A DNA stretch of 64,000 nt from Sphagnum compactum (taxonomy: Eukaryota > Bryophyta > Sphagnopsida > Sphagnales), in the NCBI GenBank assembly GCA_965153455.1, contig OZ234504.1, forward strand, positions 9,114,001-9,178,000, read 5' to 3'. The notes beneath the pieces are model-generated. The model did not search any database. It was not told the DNA's origin and was given only the letters and a program-made list of their open reading frames with translations. Shown here one piece after another: positions 39,944 through 52,339 of this stretch. The translations under genes were made by a program, and so were the position numbers. The stretch's first letter is position 1. Every line of letters starts with the position of its first letter.

Positions 39944-40160
39944 AATGCCCCAAGGGGGGGTATTGTGAGTAGTGAGCTACATAAGCACAAACATTCTTGA
40001 TGCCCAAGGGGGGAGTCACTATGAGTAGCAAATTACAACAAGCACAAACATTCATGATGCCCAAGGGGGGAGACATGAATAGCAAATTACAAGTGTAAAT
40101 GTTCATGATGCCCAAAGGGCGAGTTATCATGAGTAACAAACTACAACAAGCACAATTGAT
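39944..40160. repeat. Minisatellite of about 55 bp units
   Basis: Four units start at 39944, 39999, 40056 and 40107. They share GATGCCCAAGGGGGGAG, ATGAGTAGCAAATTACA and AGCACAAACATTCAT. The minus strand stays open across the array and would encode a repetitive peptide, but this follows from the repeat and is not evidence of a gene. Confidence 0.85.
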
Positions 40161-40775
40161 ATGGTGCTTCAAAACTCACATTGAAGTTTAATACTTGTAA
40201 TGTCTTTGGTTTCTAGGTTTGTTGGGTACAAAAATTTGCATCTTTCAATTCTAGAAGTTCACTATGGCACCACCCACTTTGAATAACAAGCTTTATTATT
40301 TGGAACATGGAATTGAAACCTAGCTTTGGCCTTTTAGGATGTTCAACTTTGGAGTCATGGCTCACAATTATTGTAATTAGGGTTTAATAGTTTACAACTG
40401 CATTTCCTTATTGTGGGCCCTAGCAGTTTGTGATATTCTTTGTCAACTACATAATCTTTGTTCTTGAATTTAGATGCATTATGTTTGTTAAATGTCTTCA
40501 CCATGTTGTCATTAAATTTGTTGAAGAATTTCAAACACAAATATTTTTTCTTTGATCATATCCTAGTTCATGTCATTACCCTCAATGTTAGCTTTAACCA
40601 ATGTCTTGAAGCTAATGTTGATTGTGTCATTGTTGATCCAATCCAAGCACAAGTTAAGTAGAGAAGAATAAAAAATGAAAGAAATTGTATGAAATGAATT
40701 ATCAGTTCCAATATGCATGGGCCTTGGAAATTAGCTTGGGTGTAATCAATGGTGGGTGTTGATGGGAAGGTGCAT

Positions 40776-43436
40776 TAGGTGAAATGCAAAGTTTATAGCA
40801 AGATTGAAATGCACCATAACCTTCAAGTATTGAAATTAAACTTTTTGTGGAAACATGATTGTCGAAAACAAACATTTATTTGAATTATTAATTCTGCAAA
40901 AGTAGGGGAACTCTATTTTTAAAAAACAAACTAGCATGTGCTCAGATTATTACAAAATGTGTGTGTAGTTCACTAGTCTTTGTTCATTAGACTATTGAAT
41001 TCATTACATCCCCACTAGATCCTGTTCATTATAGCCAATGAATGTCACCCAAAATCTCGTGAAATCACATGACGTACAAGGACACCTCTTTTGTAGTGTC
41101 AATGAATGCTTGTATGTGTCAAAGGTAGGGATTTTATGGTGCAATATGCATTTGCAACTATTGTGGTAAAGATAAAAATAAGCTTGTTAAGTTTGAACTC
41201 ATTTTTTGTTTGCTTTTTCAAAGTGGGCCCGTGATAAAATATGAACAAATGCAATCTTTGTTTGTTTTCCTGAAAACACTAAACTAGCCATCCAAACATT
41301 GGAGTGATTATGTTTGTTGGGAGATTGTTGAAAGCTTACATCATGTTGTGTTGATTGCCACTAAAGAAATAATTTTAGTTTCAAGTTTCTTTCCCTTTCT
41401 GCAAATGAAATAATTACAATCAATAACCAAAATTGAATTTCCATGCACTGCTATGTGGTGGCAACTTGGAAATGTGTGTTTGTATTGGTTGAGAATGGAC
41501 ATTTGTTCAAATTATATTTTTATATGTTTGTAAGATCACAAGGGAAACATAATAGTTTGATTGTCATAATGTTGTTTTGAAATATTTTCGATTAATTGCA
41601 AAGTGTACATGCTCAAGGCTTGACACAAATCAAATTGTTTAAGGCATGTTCTAAACATTCAAACCTTGAGAGTGGACAGTCCTTATTTTTTTAAATGTCA
41701 TTTTTTTATACCAAATGTGCACCATTCGTTTTGAAAATTGAAGAGGATTTTAATATTAATGATTAGAAGTGCAAAAGGATTTGAACTAATGAATTTTTTT
41801 TAATAACCCATTTGAACACATTTGGTTCAAAGTGCTTTTGATTTTGAAAATGTGGCTTTAACAAAAAGTTGTTCATATTTATGTGATATAGGACATGAAT
41901 GCATAATATACATGACATAAAATCAATTAATATTTAACATGTAATGTTACACTAAATATTCAAAATACAAAATTTAAAGTTATAAACCAACATAAAAATG
42001 ACACGTGCCATGTATAGTCCTTGGAAAAGGACTTTTACTTTGGTGCTTTTGGTTATTTTTACTGTGTTTTCATCCCATGTATTTTTTCCATATTGAAATC
42101 TATTAATATTTTATTGAAATTTAAATAGGTTATAAATGTGTTTTTTTGTACTTACATCGATGTTGTCAAAATTGCTAAATAGATTGATGTGGTTACAAAT
42201 TTTATTGATGTGGTTACAAACATTTAATAGGATTACAAAGATTGAATAATTGACATATATTATTGGACATTCCCACAAGGTTCATTATGTTGATCTTTTG
42301 ACTAGCATCCTTGAAGAGGTCACTCTTTGTATATTTTAGGGAGCACTTGAGGTAAAAGGATATTTCTAATATACTATGAAACAATGACATATTCTAAGGT
42401 CCAAATTCTTTAAGGAGTACCAAAATATTGTCAAAATGTCACCCCTTTTTATATTCTTTTACATAGTTCTATTTAACCATGTAAAGACACAAAATGGATG
42501 AAATTGATGGAATCTAAAATTGCAGTGGTTTAAAATATAGTACTTATAAAATATTTGACACATTTTGATTCATTAATATTGATGAGAATCAATATATAGG
42601 ACAAAAAGAACTCCATTAAGGATTAAATTCCTTTTGTCCTTAGTGGTACACCTTAAAGAATTTGGACCTAGGTATATTTTTAATATATTCTCAAAATGTA
42701 TTGGCATTCTATTTCCATTCAAATAAGTTATAATTTTTTATTTATTTTGTAAAAGTTTCACCTTATATTATTTGCACATCATTTGCAATATAATGGAAGT
42801 GACCTCCTTAGGCTAGCATCCATTTTTTAGTCACTTGCTCGAGGTTTTTGAAACATCTATGTTGGATGTGAAGGTTTAATGCATTGTTACATGTGATCTG
42901 TTGGTCATTGAATTGGAGCACAAGTTTACGAACCATGAACTGATGAATGTTCTTGGGGTCATGTACCCACAATATTAGTCACAACCAAATTGTGAATCCA
43001 CTTTTGTAATTCATCAAAACTTGATCAAACAACATTACTATACATCCAAGAAACTTAGCACATCTAGTTCATGGGTTTCTAAGCCACTTTCAAGGGATAT
43101 TTAAATTCATAAACATCTTTATTCAAGTTGATCATGAAAACTCAGATCCTAAGGCCATGGTAAAGCCTAGAAATAATAAGTTAGTCACTAATTCATGGCA
43201 TGAACTTGCCACAAACAATTTGTTGTTAATTTTTCTTTTTGAGTTCATGAAGCTTGTTCAATTGACCATTTTCCAAGTCATTGGTAGTGTTGGAGATGAA
43301 AGAACTTTTTTCCACATTGACCCTCACAAAGTTCAAGCTTTAGAATTAGTTGGTAGAACATCTAAATATTGTTATTCACATGTTTGTTCAATATTTTTCA
43401 TTAAAGACATTTTCTTTTCCAAACTACTACTGTAGA
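40776..43436 (+). pseudogene. hAT-like transposase relic (copy C), second family
   Basis: The best evidence is the C-terminal part at about 42860-43436. There a plus-strand frame contains PQY, KKLSTSSSWVSKPLS and FMKLVQLTIFQVIGSVGDER followed by TF, which matches the dimerisation block of a hAT family different from copies A and B. A zinc-finger-like segment near 40785-40915 (CKVYSKIE, then LWKH with CRK) may be its N-terminus. Stops and frameshifts interrupt everything between, and most of 41.0-42.8 kb is unrecognisable. I am fairly sure of the C-terminal part and much less sure that the two ends belong to one copy. Confidence 0.5.
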
Positions 43437-45165
43437 TTGGAATGATGACGATAAGGTTAGGATTGGAATCAATGCAAAATTACTAAAAGTTGTAATTGCG
43501 ATTTTGTTCTTTTGTTGTAGTTGTTTTTTATGTTAAACTTCTACATGTTGGTGCTAAGTGCTTTATAGTTTTGTTATAACATGCAGGTTTTTCCAACGTA
43601 TTTTAAACATGGTGGCTATGCTTTTACAAGTCATAGCTTTTTTCTTATAATATGTATTATTACATATATATCAAGTTTGAATTTTTGATTTGGTAATTAA
43701 TAGTTTGCAAATTATTTCTATGATAGTAACTTAATGAATGTTATAGGTACATTGTGTTATAATGGGCAGGGTCCTTGTGATTGGGATTCAAATCCTCTGC
43801 AAGGTGGTTAAAATTAATAATTACATTCAATTTTTTCTCTACTTGAAAATGTTGCATGTTGCTCAATTGCATCACCAATTTGCATGTTAGAAACCAAAAA
43901 CCTGAACAAATGTATTGACTTGGAGTTTGCTTTTGTCCACTTCAATGTGTAAGTAACAAGTTGTCTCTACCAATTCAAAACTCTTCACCAATTTTTTAAT
44001 TTTTTATCACATCACATTGGTTTTTTCAACAAATATCCATATGGGACTTTGCCTTCACACCTACCCTTGCCACTCGTGCTACAAATAAAAAATATAAAAA
44101 GAAACCCGATCCAAAGGCAAGAGGACCAAAGTACAAAGTGCCCCCACACATGACTAGCGGTTTTCTTTTTTCTTTTTATGATGTGGCACTGGTGACAATC
44201 ATCCCACAAGAGATGTACAAAGTGCCCCCACACATGACTTAGTGGTTTTCTTTTTTCTTTTTTATGATGTGGCATTGGTGACAATCATCCCACAAGAGAT
44301 TTAGCATGAGTGACGATGAACCCACAGAAGACTTAGCTTTAATGGCTAAAAGATTGGAGAAACTACCCTAAACAGAAAAAATCTGGCAAAAATTATTTTG
44401 TGACTGGCTGCAACCTGGCACCCTAAACCTCATCCAAGAATAACGTGTAGCAAATTGGAGTTAAAAACTCTAATTGCGGCTCCCCAGAAGAGGGCGAAAT
44501 TTTGCTCCAGTTCGTTGTAGAAAAAGAAAAGACACTGCACATGACACTAGCCGTAGTCGAAAAAACACCCACCAGTACACCAGGCAGGATGGATGGCGGG
44601 TGGACGTGAAACACTCTTTCATTGTATTTCTATTCACCGGCCATCCATCCTGCGTGGTGTGTCAATCATGCCATCCATAATGATTGGTCTAGGCGCTTTG
44701 CTATTAGTAGTGTCCCACTTACACACCTGCATTTGTTTTAGATTTATGGTGGGGTTGGAAAAAAAGAAATAACTAAACTTGGATGTGAGAAATAATTTTG
44801 GAGGCTGGACATGCTCTAACCATCCACATGTATTTACTACCGACCTATTAGGCATCAATTACCTCACCTATGGACATAGTAACCACTTATTACATTCCCT
44901 ATCATATATATTAATTCAGTAAGTCTGTCTGTGACGGAGGTTTTGGGGGGTGGGGGAGGGAGAGGCCGGTGAAGCATCGGGTGACAGGGCTTGGTAACGG
45001 GGCGGGGGGGGGGCCAGCACGGGGCGGGAAGATAATTATATATAACAGGGGAACGGGGGGGGGATCAATGGGTTAAAGAATCGGAGTGGAAAATGCGAAG
45101 GACGGGGGGGGGTCGACGGGGTAAAGAACCGGAGTGGGCAATGGGAAGGACCAGGCGAGGGGGAG
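43437..45165. other. Spacer with tandem duplication and an inverted repeat
   Basis: No gene. An 84 bp tandem duplication starts at 44131 and again at 44215 (GTACAAAGTGCCCCCACACA, then ATGATGTGGCAYTGGTGACA, then ATCCCACAAGAGAT) and ends at about 44300. An imperfect inverted repeat lies at 44575-44600 and 44634-44662, both arms containing CAGGATGGATGG or its complement. Confidence 0.65.
44937..45165. repeat. G-rich minisatellite
   Basis: The plus strand carries many runs of 4-9 G between 44937 and 45120. It includes two adjacent units of about 47 bp (near 45056 and 45103) that share TCGACGGGGTAAAGAACCGG-like sequence, GGAGTGG and ATGGGAAGGAC, followed by a partial third. The G runs could fold into quadruplexes, though that is inference. 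Just beyond, CTCTCTCTCT and TATATATATA microsatellites lie at 45277-45305. Confidence 0.7.
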
Positions 45166-45168
45166 CTC

Positions 45169-45643
45169 GACGGGTGCATTATGCACCGGGTTCACACTAG
45201 TCATAATGGAGCAAGGTGCAGAGTCCTTCATCAAAGTGATGGGACCCTATTCAGAGGACGTATCTCTCTCCCCTGGACCTCTCTCTCTCTCTTTATATAT
45301 ATACACATATACATAAGAATATAATACAATAATTTGTTTTTGATGGAACCATTTTTAAAGTGCCCTTGGAACTAAAGGATTCATTAGATTATGATTGCCC
45401 TTCAGGTTTTGAATGATTACTTGTCTTTATGCTAGGAGTCATAAGTCATAACCCAGTCATCCGGCATAACTTATGAGAATCATAGTCGACCTTGAAAGGA
45501 CAATAAAGGCCTCCATTTAAACTCCTGGCAAGGTGGAAATGTCAGGTTACTGTGGAAATGACAACATTTATCTAAACTGTAGGTTAGGAGATCATTACCC
45601 TATATCGGGCTTGAGTGACCCAGCACCCACCAGTGCACCATCC
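45169..45643. mobile_element. Possible 475 bp inverted-repeat element
   Basis: The left end (GACGGGTGCATTATGCACCG, then GGTTCAC) and the right end read inverted (GGATGGTGCACTGGTGGGTG, then CTGGGTCAC) are imperfectly similar to each other, and closely similar to the inverted pair at 30257-30361. This suggests one terminal-repeat family in two places. No coding capacity and no clear target duplication. The call rests on the shared ends only. Confidence 0.35.
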
Positions 45644-46457
45644 AAAAAATCCCGTTCTGGGATTTCATGGATGGGATGAAGCTGTCCCCCAGGGGTCAGT
45701 TTACTTACTTGGTCAGTATATATATTTTTCTTCTGCTCCTTTTTTTCCCAGCTAGATTTTTTTCCCTAGCTCAGTTTTTTTTTTCTAGGAACAGTTTTTT
45801 TATCACTTTTTTTTCGGCCCACCCCTGACCTCAAGTTTTTTTTTTGGGAAGCTCCTACCTAACCCAACCCACCTACCGCCCTTCTTCCTACCAACCCATC
45901 TACCTCCCCCATCCTGCTGACTCCCTCCCACCCACCTCCTTTTGCGCTCACTTCCATCGCCAGAGCTTCCGACCTAGAGAGAGCTTGAGTAGCTCAAAGC
46001 TTCAGAAACACAAAATCTACATGAGCTTCAGAGGCTGGGATCTTCAAGAGTGCCATAGCAAGAGGAGCTTCAAGGTGGTGGCAGAAGTGGGAGTTTGAAG
46101 GTAAGCTCCCTTCTCCTCCTCCTTTTTTATTTTTTGCATTTTTTTTGCTGTGAAGAAGATGACAACGATGTCACCGTTGTTTTCTTTTTTTTTTACTTGT
46201 TGCAAAGAAGAAGATGACAACGGTGTTGTCATCATCTTTTTTTCTTTTCGTTTTTTGTTGCAAAGAAACATTGTTTTTTTCCCAACATAACACCACTCTA
46301 CCTGGGCTGGGGAAACAATTGTACTAGCTCCATCAACTTTCATTCCTGCAATTCCATCTCAGCATGTAGCAACAAGACTTACTCTTGTAAAATCAAAGCA
46401 AGAATCTAATCAACATGGATTGAGATCTCGTCATCTACTTGTTTTTTTGTGGTGCAG
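45644..46457. other. Spacer with pyrimidine-rich and CCTACC-rich tracts
   Basis: Poly-T tracts dominate 45725-45850. From 45855 to 45940 the sequence is built from CCTACC and CCCACC words. Their complement GGTAGG fills 53565-53815, on the other side of the inverted-arm locus. A segment ending GTTTGAAG|GTAAGC at 46101 looks like an exon end with a donor site, but no protein can be named. Confidence 0.5.
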
Positions 46458-47585
46458 GGGTTGTGTACTTCACCTTGGAGATGAAGGAATTGAAAGACGA
46501 TTGTGAACATTTGAAATTTCCCCACCAGGTCACATCTGCTCCTACAAATTAGGTTAGAAGCAAAAACAAACAAGAACTTTGTGCTACAAAACTTAAATGA
46601 AATACAAGACTTCTTGTTGCAAACTGTTTTAAATTTCTATTTTCAAGAGTAATTTCCCAATTCCCTCAGGCCATGTTTGATCATGCCAAATGTTGAAGTT
46701 TCTTGGAATTTTTGTTTGATCACTCTCGGTGCATGCATGAGGACTTTGCAAATATTTCAACCCATCTTGGTACTCAAAGTCCATCATCCTTTACACTCCA
46801 TATGATCTAGTTGTGCTCCATGCTACCTTCGAGAAGGTGATTGATTTCCACCCATGTTTTTCTCATCTCATTGTTTCTCTGGAGTTTGTCTGTGTCTATG
46901 TCTCTCTCCATCCATGTTAACTAGGATTTGTCACAAGCTTCAAGAACATAAAACTATTTGTGAAATTCTTGGAGAGAGTATAACAGAAAATTTGGAAAAT
47001 AATTTGCTGAGGATTGATTGGGGAATCATTATTGTAAGGAATTTTTACTTGAGCTTGCAAATCTAGTATCGACGAAAATCTATTATATGGGTGTGGTCAA
47101 ACATGACCTAGGAAGTAGTTATCAAGAGGCTCATGATTGATGTGCCATTTGGAGTGTTTTTGTTTGGAGGTGTGGATTCCTCTTTAGTGGTTGCAGTGGC
47201 ATCACAACATCTCAACAGCACTAAGCCTGTTAATGTCAAGGATGCCCAACTTCACACTTTCTTTGTCGGCCTCAAGGTGATGATAGATATTGATTAGTAC
47301 CTAAAAGCTCTCAATATGATTCCTACTTAGGTCTAGTAGTCTATAACAAGATGCATGTGTGGATTGCATGAAATGATTTTGTGGATTTTTTTTTTCCAAT
47401 AACTAAAATTCATTATCATCATGGAGTAAACTGAAAGTTGAAATTATTTAGCTTGGTGATCTAGATTATTTGAACAATATTTTGAATTGAGATCTGGGTG
47501 GGTTTTTTATTTTGGTTATAAGGATCACCTTATTTATGAGCTGCAAAAGAAGTTGCAAATTATTTAAAAAAAACCACCATGAATG
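46458..47585 (+). pseudogene. Asparagine synthetase fragment (glutamine-hydrolysing type), dead
   Basis: Four pieces follow the order of plant asparagine synthetase. 46458-46552 reads VYFTLEMKELKDDCE. 46742-46836 reads NPSWYSK, then TPYDLVVLHATFEK. 47112-47276 reads VIKRLMIDVPFGVFLFGGVD, then SSLVVAVASQHL, and ends LHTFFVGLK. 47530-47585 reads AAKEVANYL. The intervening DNA has exon-flanking AG and GT dinucleotides at the expected places, so this is a genomic copy with introns and not a retrocopy. The PPi-loop motif is FGGVDSS in place of SGGLDSS. A TGA stop at 47537 lies just before AAKEV, and a TAG ends the first piece. The amidotransferase N-terminus and the synthetase C-terminus are absent. 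The copy stops where the repeat arms begin. A live enzyme would make asparagine from aspartate, glutamine and ATP. Confidence 0.85.
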
Positions 47586-47889
47586 TAATACCCCTCTTAG
47601 CAATTGTTTAGGGTAACAATTTATCTTTGAGGCAACCACATATATACCATTATGACATGTTCCTCGTTTTAAAGTGGGGTTGTTTTAGACTTGGTCATTT
47701 TTTGCACATTTTTGTAACACATGTCATCCATGTTTTTTTATTTAAGGCATTTTACTTTCATTTTACAACATCTTGTGTTAATAGTTAAAAATACATTTTC
47801 ACACATTCTTATATGTATGTTTGATGAAATTATCAAAACATTGATTTTAATCTTGCACTGAAACCAAAAAACCTTTCTGTACCCCAAAA

Positions 47890-48930
47890 AATAACAAGTT
47901 CAAACCTAGAAGGAAAGTAATACCCTCATGAGGGTAGTCTATAAACACCATGGATTGTATTATTTTGGTTCAGGCTATTGGAAGGGTATTGCATAACCAT
48001 ACCAAAACCTAGAAGGAAAACAATACCCTATTTGGGGTTTTTTGCAAACACCATGGGCTCCTAGAAGGGTATTGCATTGCCCAAACAAAATCTAGAAGGA
48101 ATGTAATACTCTCATGAGGGTAATTTGTAAACACTACGGATTGAATTATTTTGGTTTAGGCTATTGGAGGGGTGTTACTTGTGCCCATAATTACACAATG
48201 CATGTGCAATACTTGTCTTAAGGTATAATAGAAATTTTTTGGGCTCCATCACATATTTATTGAAACCTGGAAGGGTATTGCATAACCATGCCAAAATTTA
48301 AAAGGAAAGAAATATTTTATTTGGGGTAATTTGCAAACACCATGGGCTTAATTATTTTGGTTCAGGTTATCAGAGGGGTATTAATCATGCCCAGAATAAC
48401 CCTAAACCCATGCACTACCCTTTTCAGGGTATTCCATAAAACCTTTGGGCTCCATAACATATTTTTTGGAATTTGGAAGGGTATTGCATACCCCTAGCAA
48501 AACTTAGAAGGCAAGCAATACTCGCATCATTTTGCGATAATATGGTAAACCCTGAAACAAAAAAATGTTTTTTAAAATAGTTATTCCATGCTCATTATAT
48601 GATGCTAGACATATTGATTCAAGGAAATGAGGGTATTGCAAAGTTCTTCACATTGATGTTACAAGGTCCACTTGAACAAAATTATGGAATTTAAATGCAA
48701 TACATGCATCATCTTGGGATATTTACATTCACCTTAAAACTTGGAGGGGTATTGCATAGCCTTACCAAAACCTAGACGCAATACAATACCCGCACCATAT
48801 AGTGACAATATTCTAAACCATGGTACAAATGAAGGTATTGCAATTACACATCAAAACTTTATTGAAGTGACCTTATACCATCAATGTGGCCAATATTACA
48901 ATACTTTCATGGACATATACCAATGATTTT
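47890..48930 (+). repeat. Left arm: tandem units of about 200-290 bp
   Basis: Unit junctions marked by GGAAGGGTATTGCATA occur near 47984, 48273, 48479 and 48747. Each unit contains CAAACACCATGGGCTTAATT, TTTTGGTTCAGG, a CCAAAACCTAGAAGGAAA block and GGGCTCCATAACATATTT. Units differ by many substitutions and some lack segments, so the array is old. Confidence 0.75.
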
Positions 48931-51900
48931 GCATTGGTCCATTAAACAATTATTATTATTTATGGATTTGAAAATATTTTTCAACTATATTTAATATTTA
49001 TTTATAATTTCTAGCATAAATATTTTATCATGATATGTAAGAATGTAAAAAATTTAATAAAACCACACATTGATTAATTAAATATATCATTATTTCATAT
49101 ATTGTAAATTAAAATTTACATAGAGTTTAAAAAATCACATTGACCAAACATACATAATATTAGTTATTTATATTTCAAATTCAATGAAAACCCTTATTCC
49201 TAAACCTTAAACCTTGATTGAAAGAATTTAAGGTTTATGTTGAACAACATTTTTTTCTATTCTAAAAAGAGAAAATTGGGTCATTATTGAAGCCAAATAT
49301 TCAAACAAAAATTAAATGAAACACAAACACAATTTACATTTTTGGAAAAAAATTAATTCTCTTTGAAAATTAAAAACATCATAACCAAATCTACTATACA
49401 TAACAATGGGTTTATATATATTAAAATTACATTTAATATAAATTTTAATAAATTTTCACCTTATTTTGAGTCAATATTAAAATATTACATATATTAAAAT
49501 GAAGAATATAATTTTATAATATTACTAAATATATATAGGGTTAAGTTACATAACAAGTAGCCTACTAGCTTATTATTTATGTTAGGATAGGTTGTTTTGT
49601 TTAGTTAATGTTGACACTTTAATCAATCGAACAACCTTAGTTATGAGCTTCTATTGTAGCTAGTAATTGTTTGTGTTTACACATGTATCCATATGGTGTG
49701 AAAAATGTTCATCTTAATAAATATCCAATGTGCCTTTCTAATTGTCATCTAATCTTCATGCTCACAAATAATCGATAAAAAATCACAAAAATCGCGACAT
49801 TTTTGAGAATTAGAAATAAAACTTAGAACTAGAACTAGAGTTAAAAGGAAGGATTTGTTCTATGATCCAATTTTTCCACCATTGTGAACCCCAAAAATGA
49901 ATTTGGTCATATACAGACGTAACACAGAGTTTTTTTATAAAGTTTTGTCCAGTAACTGAATATTTTAACTGAAAACTCAAAACTAGAATTAGGACTAAGA
50001 CCTACCTATTATTATGGCCATCGATGAGGTTATTACCTTTATTTCGTTGTTGCAAAATTTACAAGGAATATGGTGTGATAGTATCCTAATTTTGAACCAA
50101 TTGATTACGAAAATGAAACCCTTGTGACAACATCCATAATTTTGTCATTAGATATTGTCAAGGTTTTTCTTCAAATGGTCAATTCATTCCATTACTAATG
50201 ATGAGGACAAGTTTTCCCAGCAAACTTTTTAGAGGGATTCATGGGTCAATTAGTCACTTGAAATAAACTCTATGCTACATGCATGCTTGAAATCATTCAA
50301 GCAATCAAAATTCAAAAACCTGAAAGGATGCAAAAAACCTAAGGAAAGATGATGGGTACTTTCAAAATGGAGTGGAGGATTGGAAAAGAAGTGTGTGGGT
50401 GGGTGTGTCTTCACCATTTTTTGTTGATGATGATCTTCTGGCGGCCTAAGAATTTGAACTACCATTACAGGAAGAGGAGGAAACTTTGGAACACTATGGA
50501 AGTTAATTGGTTTTTTTTGTCAAGTTTTTTTTTGTACTATTTTTTTTCTTTTTGATTTGATGATGATGTTGCCACATTTTTCAAAGAAGTTGCAGTAGGA
50601 AAAAAAAAATTCTTTGCTGCTTGAATTTTAGGCATCGCATTATTAATTTTTGTAACCATTATTTATTGTTGTAGAGCATTTTAATTGTTGTTGTTGCTAT
50701 TATGACTACTTTGGAAATAAATTGAGGAATATATATGTAGGGAAAATGTCAACCACCAAGATGTCATACCTCCGAATGTGCAACTAATGTACCACATCCT
50801 TGAATGCACCATCCTACAAGGTCAATATCACATACATCTTTGTGGGTGGTGGACGATCCATGGCCCACAATAGCGTGTTAGCATGATTCATCACCTTCAC
50901 ACTACTGGTACTCCCATTTTCATTATACCCTGCAAGTAATCACCATAAGCAGAATGAGCAAGACATAAAAATATTGTCCAACACAACACCATCACACATG
51001 ATTACTCAAATACTTCCATGAAGCTTCTAAGACACGGTTGATTTCAAGCTAGAGCTTCAAACTTAGTTGATTTGAATCAATTGGGTTGGCTCGCAATGGA
51101 TTTGTTTAGAAAGAAGAATTTTTGATGGAGCTTCAAACTTGTGTTGATTTTATGGAGCTTTGAATAGGTTTGATTTGTTCATATTTTGGATTTGTAACTT
51201 GTAGTTTCACAAAGATCTTGAGAAAAAAGACATGGGTACCAATTTGTAGAGAATTTGAGAAGAAGAGTTCTTGAGTAAAGAAGATATATGGGAACCCATT
51301 TACATAGATCTTGAGAAGAATTTTTTGAACAAAAAAGAGATGGGTATCCATTTGTAGAGAATTTGACAAAAAAGTCTCATGACAAGTCAGATCAATGGGT
51401 GCAACACACAAGTTGTAAATCCTATTAGATAAGATCAACTGTTGGAAAAAGGATTGCTTACTTTTGAGTTTGTTGGAACCTTTCTACCCATTAAGCTAAC
51501 AATGTTAATAATTATCTTTTGGAATTTTTACTTTTCATTAAAAATAAAGTTCATAAAATTTTTTGCACTATACATAACCATGGGTTTATTTATATAATTT
51601 AAATTTAATATATATTTTTAATCAATTCTTATCTTATTTTAAATAAATATGAAGATTTGATATGTATTAAAATGAATCAAAAATACAATTCAATAATATA
51701 ATTAATTATATATAATGTGTTATTTAATATGTTATAAGTAACAATATATTTAGATCAATATTTAAGTCAATATTATACATCATAAAAAATAAAATTTACA
51801 TAAGGACTTATGTTATATATTCATGAAATATTTACTGACCTACTATATAATTATTTTAACCTAGAAATCATTTATTATATGTCAAAAAAAATTTAAATAA

Positions 51901-52180
51901 ATTTTCAATCATACATAGGATTAATATATGGGAAATATCATTTATTATTATTATGTAAACAATTAGAAATAGTAAAAAATCATGCACTTTAATTTTTTTT
52001 TAAGTAGACATTATAATTTTATTAAATTGTAGACTTTATGTATTTTCTTTTTGAAATGAGTTTAAGACTTTAAGAGGGAAAAAATTTCAAATGTACATCA
52101 TTGAAAAAATATTAAGCATGAACTTTAATTTTTTGATTTTGACAAACTATGAAATTCTAATATTAAGTAGTAAATTTTAC
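48931..52180. other. AT-rich centre between the inverted arms
   Basis: About 3.2 kb, very AT-rich, with no open frame resembling a transposase or any other family. At 51190-51370 a short unit (ATGGGTAYCCATTTGTAGAGAA, with GAGAAGAA spacers) is repeated about three times. Confidence 0.6.
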
Positions 52181-52339
52181 ATTAAACCCTAAACCCCTGT
52201 ATTATCAATGTGACCAATTTCACTTTACATTCATTTTTATATATGTTAAATCATATTGAAGTGTGAACAAATAATTTTGAATACATGAGTTTCATGATGT
52301 ATTGGTGGGGAATCAAAATATTTAAAAAATATTTTAATG

